From contig JBGSHJ010000029.1 in NCBI GenBank assembly GCA_041752315.1, positions 48,812-112,811 of the forward strand: 64,000 nucleotides of DNA, given 5' to 3'. Positions within the stretch are counted from its first letter, which is position 1. Each line of letters starts with the position of its first letter. Below the pieces are notes generated by a model. It ran no database searches. It saw only the letters and a list, made by a program, of their open reading frames with translations, and had not been told where the DNA came from. The DNA comes from SYFY01 sp041752315. GTDB taxonomy: Bacteria > Pseudomonadota > Gammaproteobacteria > Pseudomonadales > Azotimanducaceae. Both the position numbers and the translations under genes were made by a program. Shown in pieces: positions 35,345 through 44,107 of this stretch.

Positions 35345-36085
35345 CTACTTTCCCTTGAAAGACGGTGTTCTTTTTTCCCTGAAAGCGGCCCTTCCTTCGG
35401 CGCCGTCTCCACTTTCGCGAATGCGCAGCAGGGCATCTCTGCTGATGGCCCCGACTTCAGCGGGACTCTTGCCGAGTGTCGCCAGGGAAAACTGTTTCAG
35501 AGTGCTGGTCACGAGTGGTGCCGAGTTGGCCAGTATCGTCGCCATTTTCATGGCTTCACTCAGCTCGTGACCGGGTGGAACGATACGATTGACCATGCCA
35601 ACTTCATAGGCCCTGGCTGCCGGGAGGTCTTCGCCGAGCAGCATGAATTCCATCGCAATCTTGTGGGGAATTCGTGCCACTGCGCTTGCGATCAGACCAC
35701 CGGTGAAACCGAGCTGTGCTTCCGGATACTTGAAGACGGTTGTTTCGGAAGCCACCACCAGATCGCACATCTGCACAATCACGTACGCGCCACCGATACA
35801 CCAGCCGTGGACGGCTGCGATGACAGGCTTGCCAACGGCAGTACCGATGCTTGGCACACCTTGCCACATCTCGCGTGGCGGTTCCTTGATGTCGGCACCC
35901 ACCGAAAAAGCCCTGTCACCAGCGGCATGCAGGATCGCGACACGATCTTCTCCGGCCTCAAACCGGCGCCAGGCTGCCTGCAAGCCAACGATCACATCCT
36001 CGTTCAACGCGTTCATCTGCGCAGGGCGATTGATGGTGATGACGGCGATGTGTGAGTGGCTGGAGTAGGTGACGACGTCGATCAC
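35345..36085 (-). CDS. Enoyl-CoA hydratase/isomerase family protein (first of two)
   Basis: Crotonase-fold protein of 246 residues that should bind an acyl-CoA thioester. The oxyanion-hole segments are AFSVGADI (about 59-66) and HGWCIGGAYV (about 93-102). Whether it hydrates, isomerises or hydrolyses cannot be told, because the catalytic Glu positions are not clearly conserved. Its N-terminus overlaps the stop of the second crotonase by four bases (ATGA), so the two are one operon with the metallo-beta-lactamase gene upstream. It converges on the SDR gene with a 12-base gap. Confidence 0.87.
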   Translation of the reverse strand: MIDVVTYSSHSHIAVITINRPAQMNALNEDVIVGLQAAWRRFEAGEDRVAILHAAGDRAFSVGADIKEPPREMWQGVPSIGTAVGKPVIAAVHGWCIGGAYVIVQMCDLVVASETTVFKYPEAQLGFTGGLIASAVARIPHKIAMEFMLLGEDLPAARAYEVGMVNRIVPPGHELSEAMKMATILANSAPLVTSTLKQFSLATLGKSPAEVGAISRDALLRIRESGDGAEGRAAFREKRTPSFKGK

Positions 36086-36945
36086 GCCTGTCTGTCCGTA
36101 TCGAGCCAGGCATTGAACTTCGGCGTCCGCTTTTCGTGAAATGCACCAACTCCTTCCTTTACATCGGGATGGTGGTCCGAGATCGCTGTCTTGGCGGCGA
36201 TGTCGTCAAGTGCATGTGACCATGATTGTTCGGCAGCGTTGTACAGCGACCGCTTGACCAGACGCATCGCAACCTGAGGACCGTTGGCAAATTCGGTTGC
36301 CCAGGCCATCGCGGTAGCGGTCAACTGGTCAGCCGCTACCACTTCATTGACCAGTCCGAGCGCCTTCGCCTCCGCTGCGTCGACGATCTTCTTTCGCAGA
36401 ACGAAGTCGAGCGCTCGTGAGAGTCCGAGTTGCTGGACCAGAAGATACTGGCCGCCCTCGTCCGGCAGGAGTCCAAAACGAAGCGTCGCACTACCCATGC
36501 GCGCCGATTCCGCGGCAATCCGGAAATCGCAAGAGAGCGCCAGGGACAGGCCGGTCTGAATGGCGATGCCGTTGATGGCCGCGATGGTGATCTTGTCGAG
36601 GTTGCGTATGGCGGTGTTCAAAGCCTGCGAGATCGTGCGCAGACCGTTGTATGTACCTAAAGCGTTGTCGTGCCCAGGCGGAATGGTGGCCATCAGTGGA
36701 CTGCCGACCAGATCAGCGTTACGGTAGGCCTTCAGGTCGTCACCGGCGCAGAAGGCGCGACCCTGGCCAGTGAAGACCAGAACACGAATGTGATTGTCCA
36801 TCTGAACCTGGGTGACCACTTCGATGAGATCGCGTTTGATGGCAGTGCTCATCCCGTTGAGGCGCTCGGGTGTGTTGAATTCAATCCAGGCGATACCCGG
36901 ATTGCGAATGGAAAGTTCGAAGCCTGCGAAGCTCCCGGTTTTCAT
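36082..36945 (-). CDS. Enoyl-CoA hydratase/isomerase family protein (second of two)
   Basis: A second crotonase, 287 residues, clearly different from its neighbour. It has WIEFNTPERLNGMS at the N-terminus, the oxyanion segment RAFCAGDDLKAYR and a long insertion (about 80-105) before INGIAIQTGLSLALSCDFRIAAES. Both crotonases end in a near-identical motif: AFHEKRTPKFN here and AFREKRTPSFK in the first. That places both in the same subfamily and hints at duplication or matched roles. One base separates its start from the stop of the upstream hydrolase gene. Confidence 0.88.
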   Translation of the reverse strand: MKTGSFAGFELSIRNPGIAWIEFNTPERLNGMSTAIKRDLIEVVTQVQMDNHIRVLVFTGQGRAFCAGDDLKAYRNADLVGSPLMATIPPGHDNALGTYNGLRTISQALNTAIRNLDKITIAAINGIAIQTGLSLALSCDFRIAAESARMGSATLRFGLLPDEGGQYLLVQQLGLSRALDFVLRKKIVDAAEAKALGLVNEVVAADQLTATAMAWATEFANGPQVAMRLVKRSLYNAAEQSWSHALDDIAAKTAISDHHPDVKEGVGAFHEKRTPKFNAWLDTDRQA

Positions 36946-36946
36946 C

Positions 36947-37639
36947 TCAATCTCCCATGAACATGCGCCAGGTTTCGATGTCCTTCACGCGCATATAGGT
37001 GTTGATCCGTTTTGTCTCGGCCATGGTCGCGTTGGGTATGTGTGCGTAGTTGTGTCCTGGCAGCAGAAGTGTATCGTCAGGAAGCTCCGCGAGTTTGTGC
37101 AGGCTCTGAAACATCTGCTCCGAGTTGGAGCCCGGCAGATCGACCCTGCCACAACCGGTGATGAACAATGTGTCTCCTGAGACCAGCGTGCGCTTGATGC
37201 GAAAGCACTGCGAGCCCGGTGTGTGTCCCGGAGTGTGCAGGAATTCGACTTCCACATCGCCGACCGCCAGCTTGTCACCACTGTTGACCTTGACGATGTC
37301 GCTGTCAGATAACCCGGTGACCTTTTTCAGACCAGCACATTCGTCGCAGTGTGCGTAGACCTTGACGCCTTTCCTGGCGATCAGTTCGGCTACTCCTTCG
37401 ATGTTGTTGCCACGAAACGACCCACCGCAGTGATCGGGATGGTAGTGCGTAATCAGCGCTGCAGTGAGTTTGTAGCCTCGTTCGTCGATGTGATTGACCA
37501 GGGAGTCGATGTCCCAGGCCGGGTCGATGACAGCCACTTCCCGTGTCTCCCGGGAGCCGACGATATATACAAAGTTCTGCATCGGACCAATTTCGATCTG
37601 TTCGATGATCAGTTCTTTTTCGTAGTCCTCCCAGCCCAT
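36947..37639 (-). CDS. MBL-fold metallohydrolase (glyoxalase II / persulfide dioxygenase type)
   Basis: A cytoplasmic metallo-beta-lactamase-fold hydrolase of 230 residues. The metal ligands are visible: HYHPDH (H65, H67, D69, H70), the third His in HTPGHTPGS, the bridging Asp in SGDTLF and the last His in LLPGHNY. The pattern is that of hydroxyacylglutathione hydrolase or related thioesterases, and the C-terminal HAGH-like helices are short. The ATG at 37639 has GAGG upstream; the open frame extends 11 codons to a GTG without support. First gene of an operon with the two crotonases, so a CoA-thioester substrate is plausible. Confidence 0.87.
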   Translation of the reverse strand: MGWEDYEKELIIEQIEIGPMQNFVYIVGSRETREVAVIDPAWDIDSLVNHIDERGYKLTAALITHYHPDHCGGSFRGNNIEGVAELIARKGVKVYAHCDECAGLKKVTGLSDSDIVKVNSGDKLAVGDVEVEFLHTPGHTPGSQCFRIKRTLVSGDTLFITGCGRVDLPGSNSEQMFQSLHKLAELPDDTLLLPGHNYAHIPNATMAETKRINTYMRVKDIETWRMFMGD

Positions 37640-37694
37640 GACATGCCTCGCGTTTTTGATTGCAAGCCTCACCCTATCACAGTGCGTTCCAGGC

Positions 37695-38678
37695 TCAGAG
37701 TCCTGGCGCGGCCAGGAGGGCGTGAGCGTCTTGGGCCACGTGCAGGCGTGAGTGGGCGATTGCCGCGCGCGGAATCAAACACGCATCTTCAGCATCAAGG
37801 ACCAGTCCACCCGCATGTACCTTGCCACCAACCGCCATCACGATCGCGTATGGGAGGCTTCGCGGCAATGCAAACTCGCCAGCACTGCCATTGGCTCTCC
37901 AGACGTTGAAGTGATCGAATCGTGCGATGCGTTCTATGCCGGTCGTAACCACCTCAGCGGGTTGTTCGGTGCCGGGATCTAGCGACATTCCAGCCACCGC
38001 AGCCACCGAGTTCCAGTGATCCTGGGTGAGTACCTGCTGTGCAAAGGAGACAATCAGACGTTCGTAAGTCGCCGTCTGAAACTCGACCACGCGTACTCCG
38101 TGCTGGAGCGCATGCGGGAACCAGGTGGGCACATGCACCACATCGCCGATACGAAGTTCGCGCACGTGGGTGAAGGAGTCCATGCGATCACGCAGCGCCA
38201 TTTCCTGCATCACGAGGAATGGTGAACGAGTCCCTGAATCAATGGCGCGCCTGACCTTTTCATAGGATTGGACAGCCTTCAGGTAACCGCTGCGAAAGGA
38301 CTGATCATCTGCAAATTCGCGACGCAGTTGCTGGTTCATCCCGAACCGTATCTCGCCGATTCCGTTTGGCCAGGCAGTCGGATCGATATGCGTGACAACA
38401 TAAACTTCCCGCTTCTCCGAATGGACTTCGAAATAGAGATCACCGGTTACCGGTTCTGGTGCGGGATCCAGGATCTTCAGCAGGAGGACATCTTCACCCC
38501 CTGAAGTCGCGTTGGCGTCTGCATCAAGCCAGACGGACAGCGGCACGGACTCAGAGGCGTCAATCCGGACCCGACTTTCGCCGCGGGATTCCATACCGGT
38601 GTACCAGATTTCCTGACCCCAGGGCTTGGGGATGCAGACTGACTCGAGGCGTACTGGTTGGGTGAAATCAAATGACAT
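37695..38678 (-). CDS. Mannose-6-phosphate isomerase-like cupin protein
   Basis: A 327-residue protein resembling class I phosphomannose isomerases. It has KPWGQEIWYTG near residue 20, a cupin-type core (LRIGDVVHVPTWFPHALQHGVRVVEFQTATYERLI) and a second beta-rich region at the C-terminus. The metal-binding residues of true isomerases are only partly visible, so enzyme activity is uncertain. The ATG at 38678 is chosen; the frame is open for 216 more codons across the divergent alkylation-repair gene, which is the real gene there. The two genes share a 93-base divergent promoter region. Confidence 0.72.
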   Translation of the reverse strand: MSFDFTQPVRLESVCIPKPWGQEIWYTGMESRGESRVRIDASESVPLSVWLDADANATSGGEDVLLLKILDPAPEPVTGDLYFEVHSEKREVYVVTHIDPTAWPNGIGEIRFGMNQQLRREFADDQSFRSGYLKAVQSYEKVRRAIDSGTRSPFLVMQEMALRDRMDSFTHVRELRIGDVVHVPTWFPHALQHGVRVVEFQTATYERLIVSFAQQVLTQDHWNSVAAVAGMSLDPGTEQPAEVVTTGIERIARFDHFNVWRANGSAGEFALPRSLPYAIVMAVGGKVHAGGLVLDAEDACLIPRAAIAHSRLHVAQDAHALLAAPGL

Positions 38679-38771
38679 CAGGGCATTTTCCGGGAAATGT
38701 CCGAATTCGGCCAGTAAGCGATGCGGACTCGCGTTAGTCTCTGTGCAGAACCTGAATCGCCGACGCCAATC

Positions 38772-40220
38772 ATGACTCTTCCGCCACCCGACATCTGCGA
38801 GCGCGCTCGACAGTCGCGAGATCCCCGTTTCGACGGGCGCTTTTATGTCGGCGTGCTGACGACAGGCATCTATTGCCGTCCGGTGTGCCCGGCAAGAACA
38901 CCGAACCAGGAGAATGTTCGCTTCTTTGCGAGTGGCGCGGCAGCGCAGACGGCCGGGTTTCGTCCCTGCCTGCGTTGCAAACCTGATCTCTACGCACCAG
39001 CCCCAAGTGGGCACCAGGTCAGTACGCCTGTGCTTCGAGCTCTGCGGTACATCGAAGCCGGTTTTCTCGCTTCCGGAACGACCAACGCACTTGCCGCAGA
39101 GCTTGGAATGGGCACGCGTCAGCTGAATCGTCTGTTTGCTGATGAACTCGGCACCACTCCGCTTGCCGTCGGTCGTGCCGTGCGGTTGCAGCTGGCACGC
39201 AGGCTGATGACCAATCCGGCGCTGCGATTGACCGATGTCGCGATGCACGCGGGTTTCGGCAGTATCCGTCGATTCAATGCGGAATTTCAGGCGGTCTATC
39301 GGCTGCCTCCTGGCATCGTGCGGCAACAGATCCCTGCCTCGTCCGACGAGGCCATCCGCTTTTCAATACCGATCCGCGAACCCTACCATCGCCACTGGAT
39401 GATCGACTTTCTGGCCGCCCGGGCACTCGAAGGCACGGAATCGGTCACCGACGGTGTTTATCGCCGTCGTGTTGCATTGGCCGGAGGCGAGAGTGGACAC
39501 GTGACTGCCGAACTCGGTGCTGACAGCCTGGCGGTCACCATTCCGGCGCAGAGTGAGTTGCCTGTGCATGTGATCCTCCGGCGCCTACGACACGTCTTTG
39601 ATCTTGATGCGGATGGTGCTGCCATCGATGAACAACTGAAGCGTGATCCCTGGCTTGCCCCCTGGCTCGAGGAAGCACCCGGGCTGCGTGTTCCGGGAGC
39701 CTGGGATGGATATGAAACGTCGATTCGGGCTGTGTTGGGCCAACAGGTAAGCGTTGCCCGTGCACGGACCATCGCACAGTTGTTCATCGATCGGATTGGC
39801 GGTGGCTCGTTTCCCTCACCGGAGATGTTGGCGAAGGCAGATGTCGCAAGCCTTGGTGCAATGCCAGCAGCCCGATGTGAAGCGGTGCGTCGACTGGCGA
39901 GCGCGGTTGCAGCCGGTGACCTGCAACTGGACGAATGCCAGGACGCGGCGACGTTGCAGACTTCGCTGACATCGATCAAGGGCATTGGCGAGTGGACTGC
40001 GAGTTATATTGCCATGCGGATTGCACGCGATCCGGATACCTTTCTGGCAACGGACTGGGTGGTTCGCAAAGCTCTGGTTGATGCGCCGCTGGGGCCGAAA
40101 CAACAACCGGTCCTGTGGCAACCCTGGCGCGCGTACGCAGTGATGGCGCTATGGTACAAGGCAGGTGCGCAGCGTCGCCAGCAGAAGATCCAGCAGGCCA
40201 AACGGGTGGGGAGAATCTGA
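38772..40220 (+). CDS. Ada-AlkA fusion: methylphosphotriester-sensing activator and 3-methyladenine DNA glycosylase
   Basis: Alkylation-damage protein of 482 residues. The N-terminal Ada domain has the zinc cysteines C35, C39, C66 and C69; C35 in TTGIYCRPVC is the methyl acceptor. An AraC-type helix-turn-helix follows (about 85-185), then the AlkA N-domain and the HhH-GPD glycosylase domain (GIGEWTASYIAMR, catalytic Asp D428 in FLATDW). It should sense methyl phosphotriesters, activate repair genes and excise alkylated bases. Ogt follows directly, overlapping its stop, so damage sensing, excision and O6-methylguanine repair form one unit. The ATG at 38772 is chosen because it gives the family N-terminus. 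Confidence 0.92.
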   Translation: MTLPPPDICERARQSRDPRFDGRFYVGVLTTGIYCRPVCPARTPNQENVRFFASGAAAQTAGFRPCLRCKPDLYAPAPSGHQVSTPVLRALRYIEAGFLASGTTNALAAELGMGTRQLNRLFADELGTTPLAVGRAVRLQLARRLMTNPALRLTDVAMHAGFGSIRRFNAEFQAVYRLPPGIVRQQIPASSDEAIRFSIPIREPYHRHWMIDFLAARALEGTESVTDGVYRRRVALAGGESGHVTAELGADSLAVTIPAQSELPVHVILRRLRHVFDLDADGAAIDEQLKRDPWLAPWLEEAPGLRVPGAWDGYETSIRAVLGQQVSVARARTIAQLFIDRIGGGSFPSPEMLAKADVASLGAMPAARCEAVRRLASAVAAGDLQLDECQDAATLQTSLTSIKGIGEWTASYIAMRIARDPDTFLATDWVVRKALVDAPLGPKQQPVLWQPWRAYAVMALWYKAGAQRRQQKIQQAKRVGRI

Positions 40221-40726
40221 TGAAGTACATGTGGATGCAAAGTCCAATCGGGGATCTGCTGCTTGCAGGTGATGAAAAACTGTCACTGGTGAGCTTCCCT
40301 GAAGGCAACAAGAAACAGGAGCCCAAGGCAGGCTGGGTTCGCGATGACAGCATTTTTCCGGAAGTGCGCAGGCAGCTGGATGAGTACTTTGCGGGACACC
40401 GCACGACTTTCGACCTTGAGTTTGAAGTGCGCGGTACAGCGTTCCAGAGGCGCGTGCTGAGTGCACTGCAGACCATCCCGTTTGGGCAGACACGCACGTA
40501 CAAGGAAATCGCAGAGCAGGTTGGATCACCAAAAGCGGTACGCGCCGTCGGCGCAGCCAACGGCAACAACCCGCTCCCGATCATCATTCCTTGTCATCGT
40601 GTGATTGGCAGCAACGGCAAGCTCACGGGCTTTGGCGGTGGTTTGCCGACCAAACAGTATCTGCTCGACCTGGAGCAAGGCAGCACGGCCCTGACCGCGT
40701 CGAATGGTCTGTTCGCCGACGATTGA
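40220..40726 (+). CDS. ogt: Methylated-DNA--protein-cysteine methyltransferase
   Basis: Suicide repair protein that moves the alkyl group from O6-methylguanine to its own cysteine; 168 residues. The active-site motif IPCHRVIG puts the acceptor Cys at 125. The DNA-binding helix has the arginine finger in SPKAVRAVGAANGNNP, and GKLTGFGGGLPTKQYLLDLE follows. The ATG at 40220 overlaps the upstream stop (TGATG) and has GGGGAG before it. It converges on aroA with a 16-base gap. Confidence 0.95.
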   Translation: MKYMWMQSPIGDLLLAGDEKLSLVSFPEGNKKQEPKAGWVRDDSIFPEVRRQLDEYFAGHRTTFDLEFEVRGTAFQRRVLSALQTIPFGQTRTYKEIAEQVGSPKAVRAVGAANGNNPLPIIIPCHRVIGSNGKLTGFGGGLPTKQYLLDLEQGSTALTASNGLFADD

Positions 40727-40742
40727 ACTCTGTGGCAGGGAT

Positions 40743-42020
40743 TCAGTTGACGACCAGATCCCGGAAGACAGCAAAATAGTCTGGAAAGGTTTTTGCGACA
40801 CATTCCGGATCAAGAATCGTCACGCGCACTCCACCCAGTGCCAGCAGCGAAAAACACATGGCCATCCGATGATCGCCATAGGTCTCGATCGTTGCCGACA
40901 CAAGTTGTGCCGGTGGATCGATGGCGATGGAGTCACTGCCTTCGACGACGTTCGCCCCGCACTTGCGCAGTTCCAGCGCCATGGCGGCGAGTCGGTCTGT
41001 TTCCTTGACGCGCCAGTTGGCGATATTGCGGATCACGGTCCTGCCATCGGCAAACAAGGCCAGCACCGCGGCAGTCATGGCTGCATCGGGAATGTGATTG
41101 AGATCCATATCCTGTCCCTTCAGCCGTCCTGGCCGGACGGTAATGCTGTCCGGTCCGATGTTCACATCGGCTCCCATGCGCCGGAGCACCTCTGTAAAGG
41201 CGACATCCCCCTGAATGCTGCGCGCACCGATACCTTGCACGGTGATCCCGGTTCCGGAGATTGCGCCTGCCGCCATGAAGTATGAAGCGGATGACGCATC
41301 GCCTTCGACGAGAAAGGTGCCGGGTGATTGCAGCGGTTGTGGACGCACGTGGAATACCTGGTAGTCCTCGTGTTCGACCTGCACGCCAAATCGGTCGAGC
41401 AACGCAAGAGTGATATCGATGTAAGGCCTTGAGACGAGTGGAGTTGTCAGTTCTACCCTGGTGCCCTGTAGTGCAAAAGGCAGGGCCATGAGCAACGCCG
41501 TCATGAACTGGCTCGAGACATGTCCGGCAATGTGCGTGGTGCCGCCCGTGAGACCCGTTCCCTCAATCGCCAGCGGTGGGTAGCCTTCCGCGCCCAGATA
41601 ACGAATGCTGGCGCCCAACTCGCGGAGCGCGTCGACCAGGTGGCCCACGGGTCTTTCGCGCATGCGTGCGACACCGTCCAGCACGAAGTGTCCGGTGCCG
41701 AGTGTCAGCGCGGCAGCCAGCGGGCGGAAGGCGGTTCCTGCCAGGCCCAGGTCAAGTTTCAACACTTCGCCTGATCGGTGGAACGGCCCGCCAAGTCCAT
41801 GAACGAGCGTGTCAGCCGCGTCCTTTTCAACGCGGACATCCAGCGCCATGAGTGCGTCCTGCATCGCGCGAGTGTCATCGCTGTCCAGCAGATTTTTCAG
41901 CCGCGTGGTGCCGGTGGCGAGAGCGGCCAGCAGAAATGCGCGATTGGATATGCTTTTTGAGCCGGGCAGCGACATCGTGCCCTGCAAGGCAACAACGGGA
42001 TCAAGGACAAGAGCGTTCAT
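40743..42020 (-). CDS. aroA: 3-phosphoshikimate 1-carboxyvinyltransferase (EPSP synthase)
   Basis: Makes 5-enolpyruvylshikimate-3-phosphate, sixth step of the chorismate pathway; 425 residues. LPGSKSISNRAFLLAALATGTT is the N-terminal phosphate-binding segment and LAGTAFRPLAA carries the PEP-binding arginine region. The GTAFRPL spelling (usually GTAMRPL) and the Ala in GTAFRP are class I-like. TYGDHRMAM and LDPECVAKTFPDYF are the C-terminal signatures. It lies at the end of the sigma-factor operon, 15 bases after syd, instead of in its usual serC-aroA context. Confidence 0.96.
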   Translation of the reverse strand: MNALVLDPVVALQGTMSLPGSKSISNRAFLLAALATGTTRLKNLLDSDDTRAMQDALMALDVRVEKDAADTLVHGLGGPFHRSGEVLKLDLGLAGTAFRPLAAALTLGTGHFVLDGVARMRERPVGHLVDALRELGASIRYLGAEGYPPLAIEGTGLTGGTTHIAGHVSSQFMTALLMALPFALQGTRVELTTPLVSRPYIDITLALLDRFGVQVEHEDYQVFHVRPQPLQSPGTFLVEGDASSASYFMAAGAISGTGITVQGIGARSIQGDVAFTEVLRRMGADVNIGPDSITVRPGRLKGQDMDLNHIPDAAMTAAVLALFADGRTVIRNIANWRVKETDRLAAMALELRKCGANVVEGSDSIAIDPPAQLVSATIETYGDHRMAMCFSLLALGGVRVTILDPECVAKTFPDYFAVFRDLVVN

Positions 42021-42035
42021 GCCAGCACTTTACCA

Positions 42036-42596
42036 TCAGGAATCGGCTGGCCGAGGTATGAGTTCATCGAGAAATTCGGCGAGGCTCCGTGCCACCACTC
42101 GAAGGGGTTTGCAGGCAGGGGCTTCCAGCCGTACTGCACCGGTGGTGTTCTCGACCGTCAGCAAGTAGTCGGCGCCAGCTTCGGTGCACGCAAAAAACAG
42201 GGACAACGAGGCGCCGGTGCGACGCTGGGTGACGACGTGACCGATCTGGTTTTCGATCAGTCGATCGAGATCCTGCGGGTTCCACAATTGCAGGAGTGAC
42301 AGCGGACCTTGCGGCGCCTGCGCATCGAGATTGGCGGAGAAGTAGCGGCCCCAATAAACCTTCAGGTCCGGATGTATTGTCGTTTCGAGTGCCGCTTCAA
42401 GGGGAGCGAGTACCTCTGGATCGTCCCTTCGCAGCGGTCTCCAGCGTATCTGTGGTTCGACGCCGGGAGACATGATCGTGGCTCCGAATTCGCAGGGAGA
42501 TCGCCAGTCCTGCTGCCAGGCAGTGTGGAGCGGCGACAGGGACTTCACATAGTGATCGACAAAATCATCCAGCGCCTCACCGACAGATCGGCTCAC
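42036..42596 (-). CDS. syd: SecY-interacting protein Syd
   Basis: Syd is a cytoplasmic protein that binds the SecY translocon and is thought to proofread it. The 186 residues align with E. coli Syd throughout: an N-terminal helix (ALDDFVDHYVK), TIHPDLKVYWGRYFSANLDAQ, LSLLQLWNPQDLDRLIENQIGHVVTQRR and a C-terminal ARSLAEFLDELIP. It overlaps the metal-sensor gene upstream (ATGA) and is 15 bases from aroA, so it is read as part of the sigma-factor operon. Confidence 0.9.
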   Translation of the reverse strand: MSRSVGEALDDFVDHYVKSLSPLHTAWQQDWRSPCEFGATIMSPGVEPQIRWRPLRRDDPEVLAPLEAALETTIHPDLKVYWGRYFSANLDAQAPQGPLSLLQLWNPQDLDRLIENQIGHVVTQRRTGASLSLFFACTEAGADYLLTVENTTGAVRLEAPACKPLRVVARSLAEFLDELIPRPADS

Positions 42597-43093
42597 TTTG
42601 GCGGCAGCTCCTCGACAGGCTCTGGATGCGGTGGCCTGCCAGGTCCACGCGGGTGATGCCGCCGCCCAAATTGCATCTGTTCGTCAAGTGCGGCCCGTTC
42701 CACCGGGGTGAGCGACTGCATCAGTTGCACAAAGGCGGCATGACTTGCCGATTGATGTAGGTTCATCCCTGCCTGCAGTGCTGCGAGGGCAGCTTTGAGT
42801 GCTACGGGATCAAGCGGATCACGACGAATCTCCGCCCGAACATTGGCCTGCAGTTCCTGCATCTTGCGGAACCCGGTCTGCCCCTCCGGGCGAAAGGCGC
42901 GCATCTCCTTGAGCAGTTCCGCGCGGCGTTGTGTTGGCAGACCTTCGGCGTAGCGCATCAATCCGAACATCGGATTCGACATCATCCCGGATGGCGAGTT
43001 GCGAAACTTCGACCCGAGGACAAAGCCCACCAGCAACAGGTTGATGCCAAGCGAGAGGACCAGCGCGATGGTCAGCCATTTGCCTTTAGTCAT
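42593..43093 (-). CDS. Periplasmic heavy-metal-sensor-like protein (CnrX/Spy-type)
   Basis: A membrane-anchored periplasmic protein of 166 residues from the ATG at 43093. One N-terminal membrane helix (about 6-27) is followed by a helical domain of the Metal_resist type (about 50-140, LPTQRRAELLKEMRAFRPEGQTGFRKMQELQANVRAEIRR and LTPVERAALDEQM). Its C-terminus is rich in His, Pro and Glu (HHPRGPGRPPHPEPVEELPPK) and could bind metal. Such proteins sense metals or envelope stress upstream of ECF sigma factors, and this one overlaps the anti-sigma gene by eight bases and syd by four. Confidence 0.75.
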   Translation of the reverse strand: MTKGKWLTIALVLSLGINLLLVGFVLGSKFRNSPSGMMSNPMFGLMRYAEGLPTQRRAELLKEMRAFRPEGQTGFRKMQELQANVRAEIRRDPLDPVALKAALAALQAGMNLHQSASHAAFVQLMQSLTPVERAALDEQMQFGRRHHPRGPGRPPHPEPVEELPPK

Positions 43094-43550
43094 AACTGGT
43101 GTAGACCTCATCGAGTAGTACAGCACTCAGATCCAGAGCGGGAGATACCTCTTCCTCCTGCAGGGGTATGGCAGACCCCAGCCAGGCACCGAGCAGCAGC
43201 GGTGCCAGGGAGAGAAGGACAGGTCGCCAGAACCCGGCCATCAACCAGCCCACCAATCGATCCGCTCGATCCGCAAAGCTGTCTTTTCTGGACGGTAAAC
43301 CTGCGAGAATTCGAGCATGCAGTCCGCGCGGTGCCCGATGTTCAGGAAATGACTGGACTACCTTGTCAAGGAGCTGATCCAGCGTCTGGGCTGCCTGGAG
43401 CTCCGCTCGGGCGTCAGCGGAATGTGCCAGCAGCCTTCGTGCTTCATCGCGAACTGCGGGATGCCACGCTGTCTGTTGGGAGCCCGTTTTGTCCAGCAGG
43501 GTGATGAATGCGTGTAGATCCATGCTCCCGGTTTCCGGTGTCATCGACAT
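43086..43550 (-). CDS. Membrane anti-sigma factor
   Basis: A 154-residue protein placed exactly where an ECF anti-sigma factor should be, its start overlapping the sigma gene by 10 bases. It has a soluble N-terminal part (about 1-100) rich in Ala, Leu and Arg, with HPAVRDEARRLLAHSADARAELQ as a likely sigma-binding segment, one membrane helix (about 105-123) and a short periplasmic tail. No zinc-binding ZAS motif is seen, so it is not a ZAS-type anti-sigma. Its family match by sequence is weak; the call rests on topology and position. Confidence 0.75.
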   Translation of the reverse strand: MSMTPETGSMDLHAFITLLDKTGSQQTAWHPAVRDEARRLLAHSADARAELQAAQTLDQLLDKVVQSFPEHRAPRGLHARILAGLPSRKDSFADRADRLVGWLMAGFWRPVLLSLAPLLLGAWLGSAIPLQEEEVSPALDLSAVLLDEVYTSYD

Positions 43551-44098
43551 GTCGCGCTCTCGTTGACCTGTTCCCGGAAAGCCTGCCGGAGGGTCCGTCT
43601 GGCCCGCGCGATCAGCGACTCAACCGCGTGAGTGCTGATGGCCATGATGTGTCCGGTTTCGTCAGTGGAAAAGCCGGACAACAGGCAGAGGCTGAGGGCA
43701 GTGCGTTGATTGAGCGGGAGGCGACCGATGTTCGCCTGCAGTGCGGCTGCAGCGTCATCATCCGGCGGTTCCGGACTCGGCACCGTGTCGACGTATTCAT
43801 CGTCGAACGGCTGGGTCGGCTCGCGCCGTCGCCAGCCATCGACAAACACGTTGTGTGCAATTCGATGCATCCAGGTGGTGACACGCACGCCCTCAAGCCG
43901 GAAGGTTGCGGCCTTCTGCCAGATCCGCATGAATGTTTCCTGGGTGAGATCGTCTGCATCCGCGGGTGATCGTGAGAGCCGAAGAGTGTACGCATGGATG
44001 GCATTCAGGTGGCGTCGGACTAGTTGGTCGAACGCCCCACGGTCTCCCGCCTGAATCTGCGCCATCAAAGCTTCATCCGACTCTGCGGGATCACTCAA
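43541..44098 (-). CDS. ECF (sigma-70 family) RNA polymerase sigma factor
   Basis: Extracytoplasmic-function sigma factor of 185 residues. Region 2 contains DADDLTQETFMRIWQ (about 47-61), which binds core polymerase, and ATFRLEGVRVTTWMHRIAHNVFVD, which melts the -10. Region 4 carries the helix-turn-helix for the -35 (LPLNQRTALSLCLLSGFSTDETGHIMAISTHAVESLIARARRTLR). The start is probably TTG at 44098, giving MSDPAES. It lies between an EF-hand protein gene (9-base gap) and the anti-sigma gene. No likely autoregulated promoter was identified. Confidence 0.93.
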   Translation of the reverse strand: MSDPAESDEALMAQIQAGDRGAFDQLVRRHLNAIHAYTLRLSRSPADADDLTQETFMRIWQKAATFRLEGVRVTTWMHRIAHNVFVDGWRRREPTQPFDDEYVDTVPSPEPPDDDAAAALQANIGRLPLNQRTALSLCLLSGFSTDETGHIMAISTHAVESLIARARRTLRQAFREQVNESATCR

Positions 44099-44107
44099 CG
44101 TGATCGC

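Noticed and set aside
38679..39326. Long minus-strand extension of the isomerase-like protein
   Set aside because: It lies antisense to the well-supported Ada domain, so it is a shadow of the high-GC coding strand.
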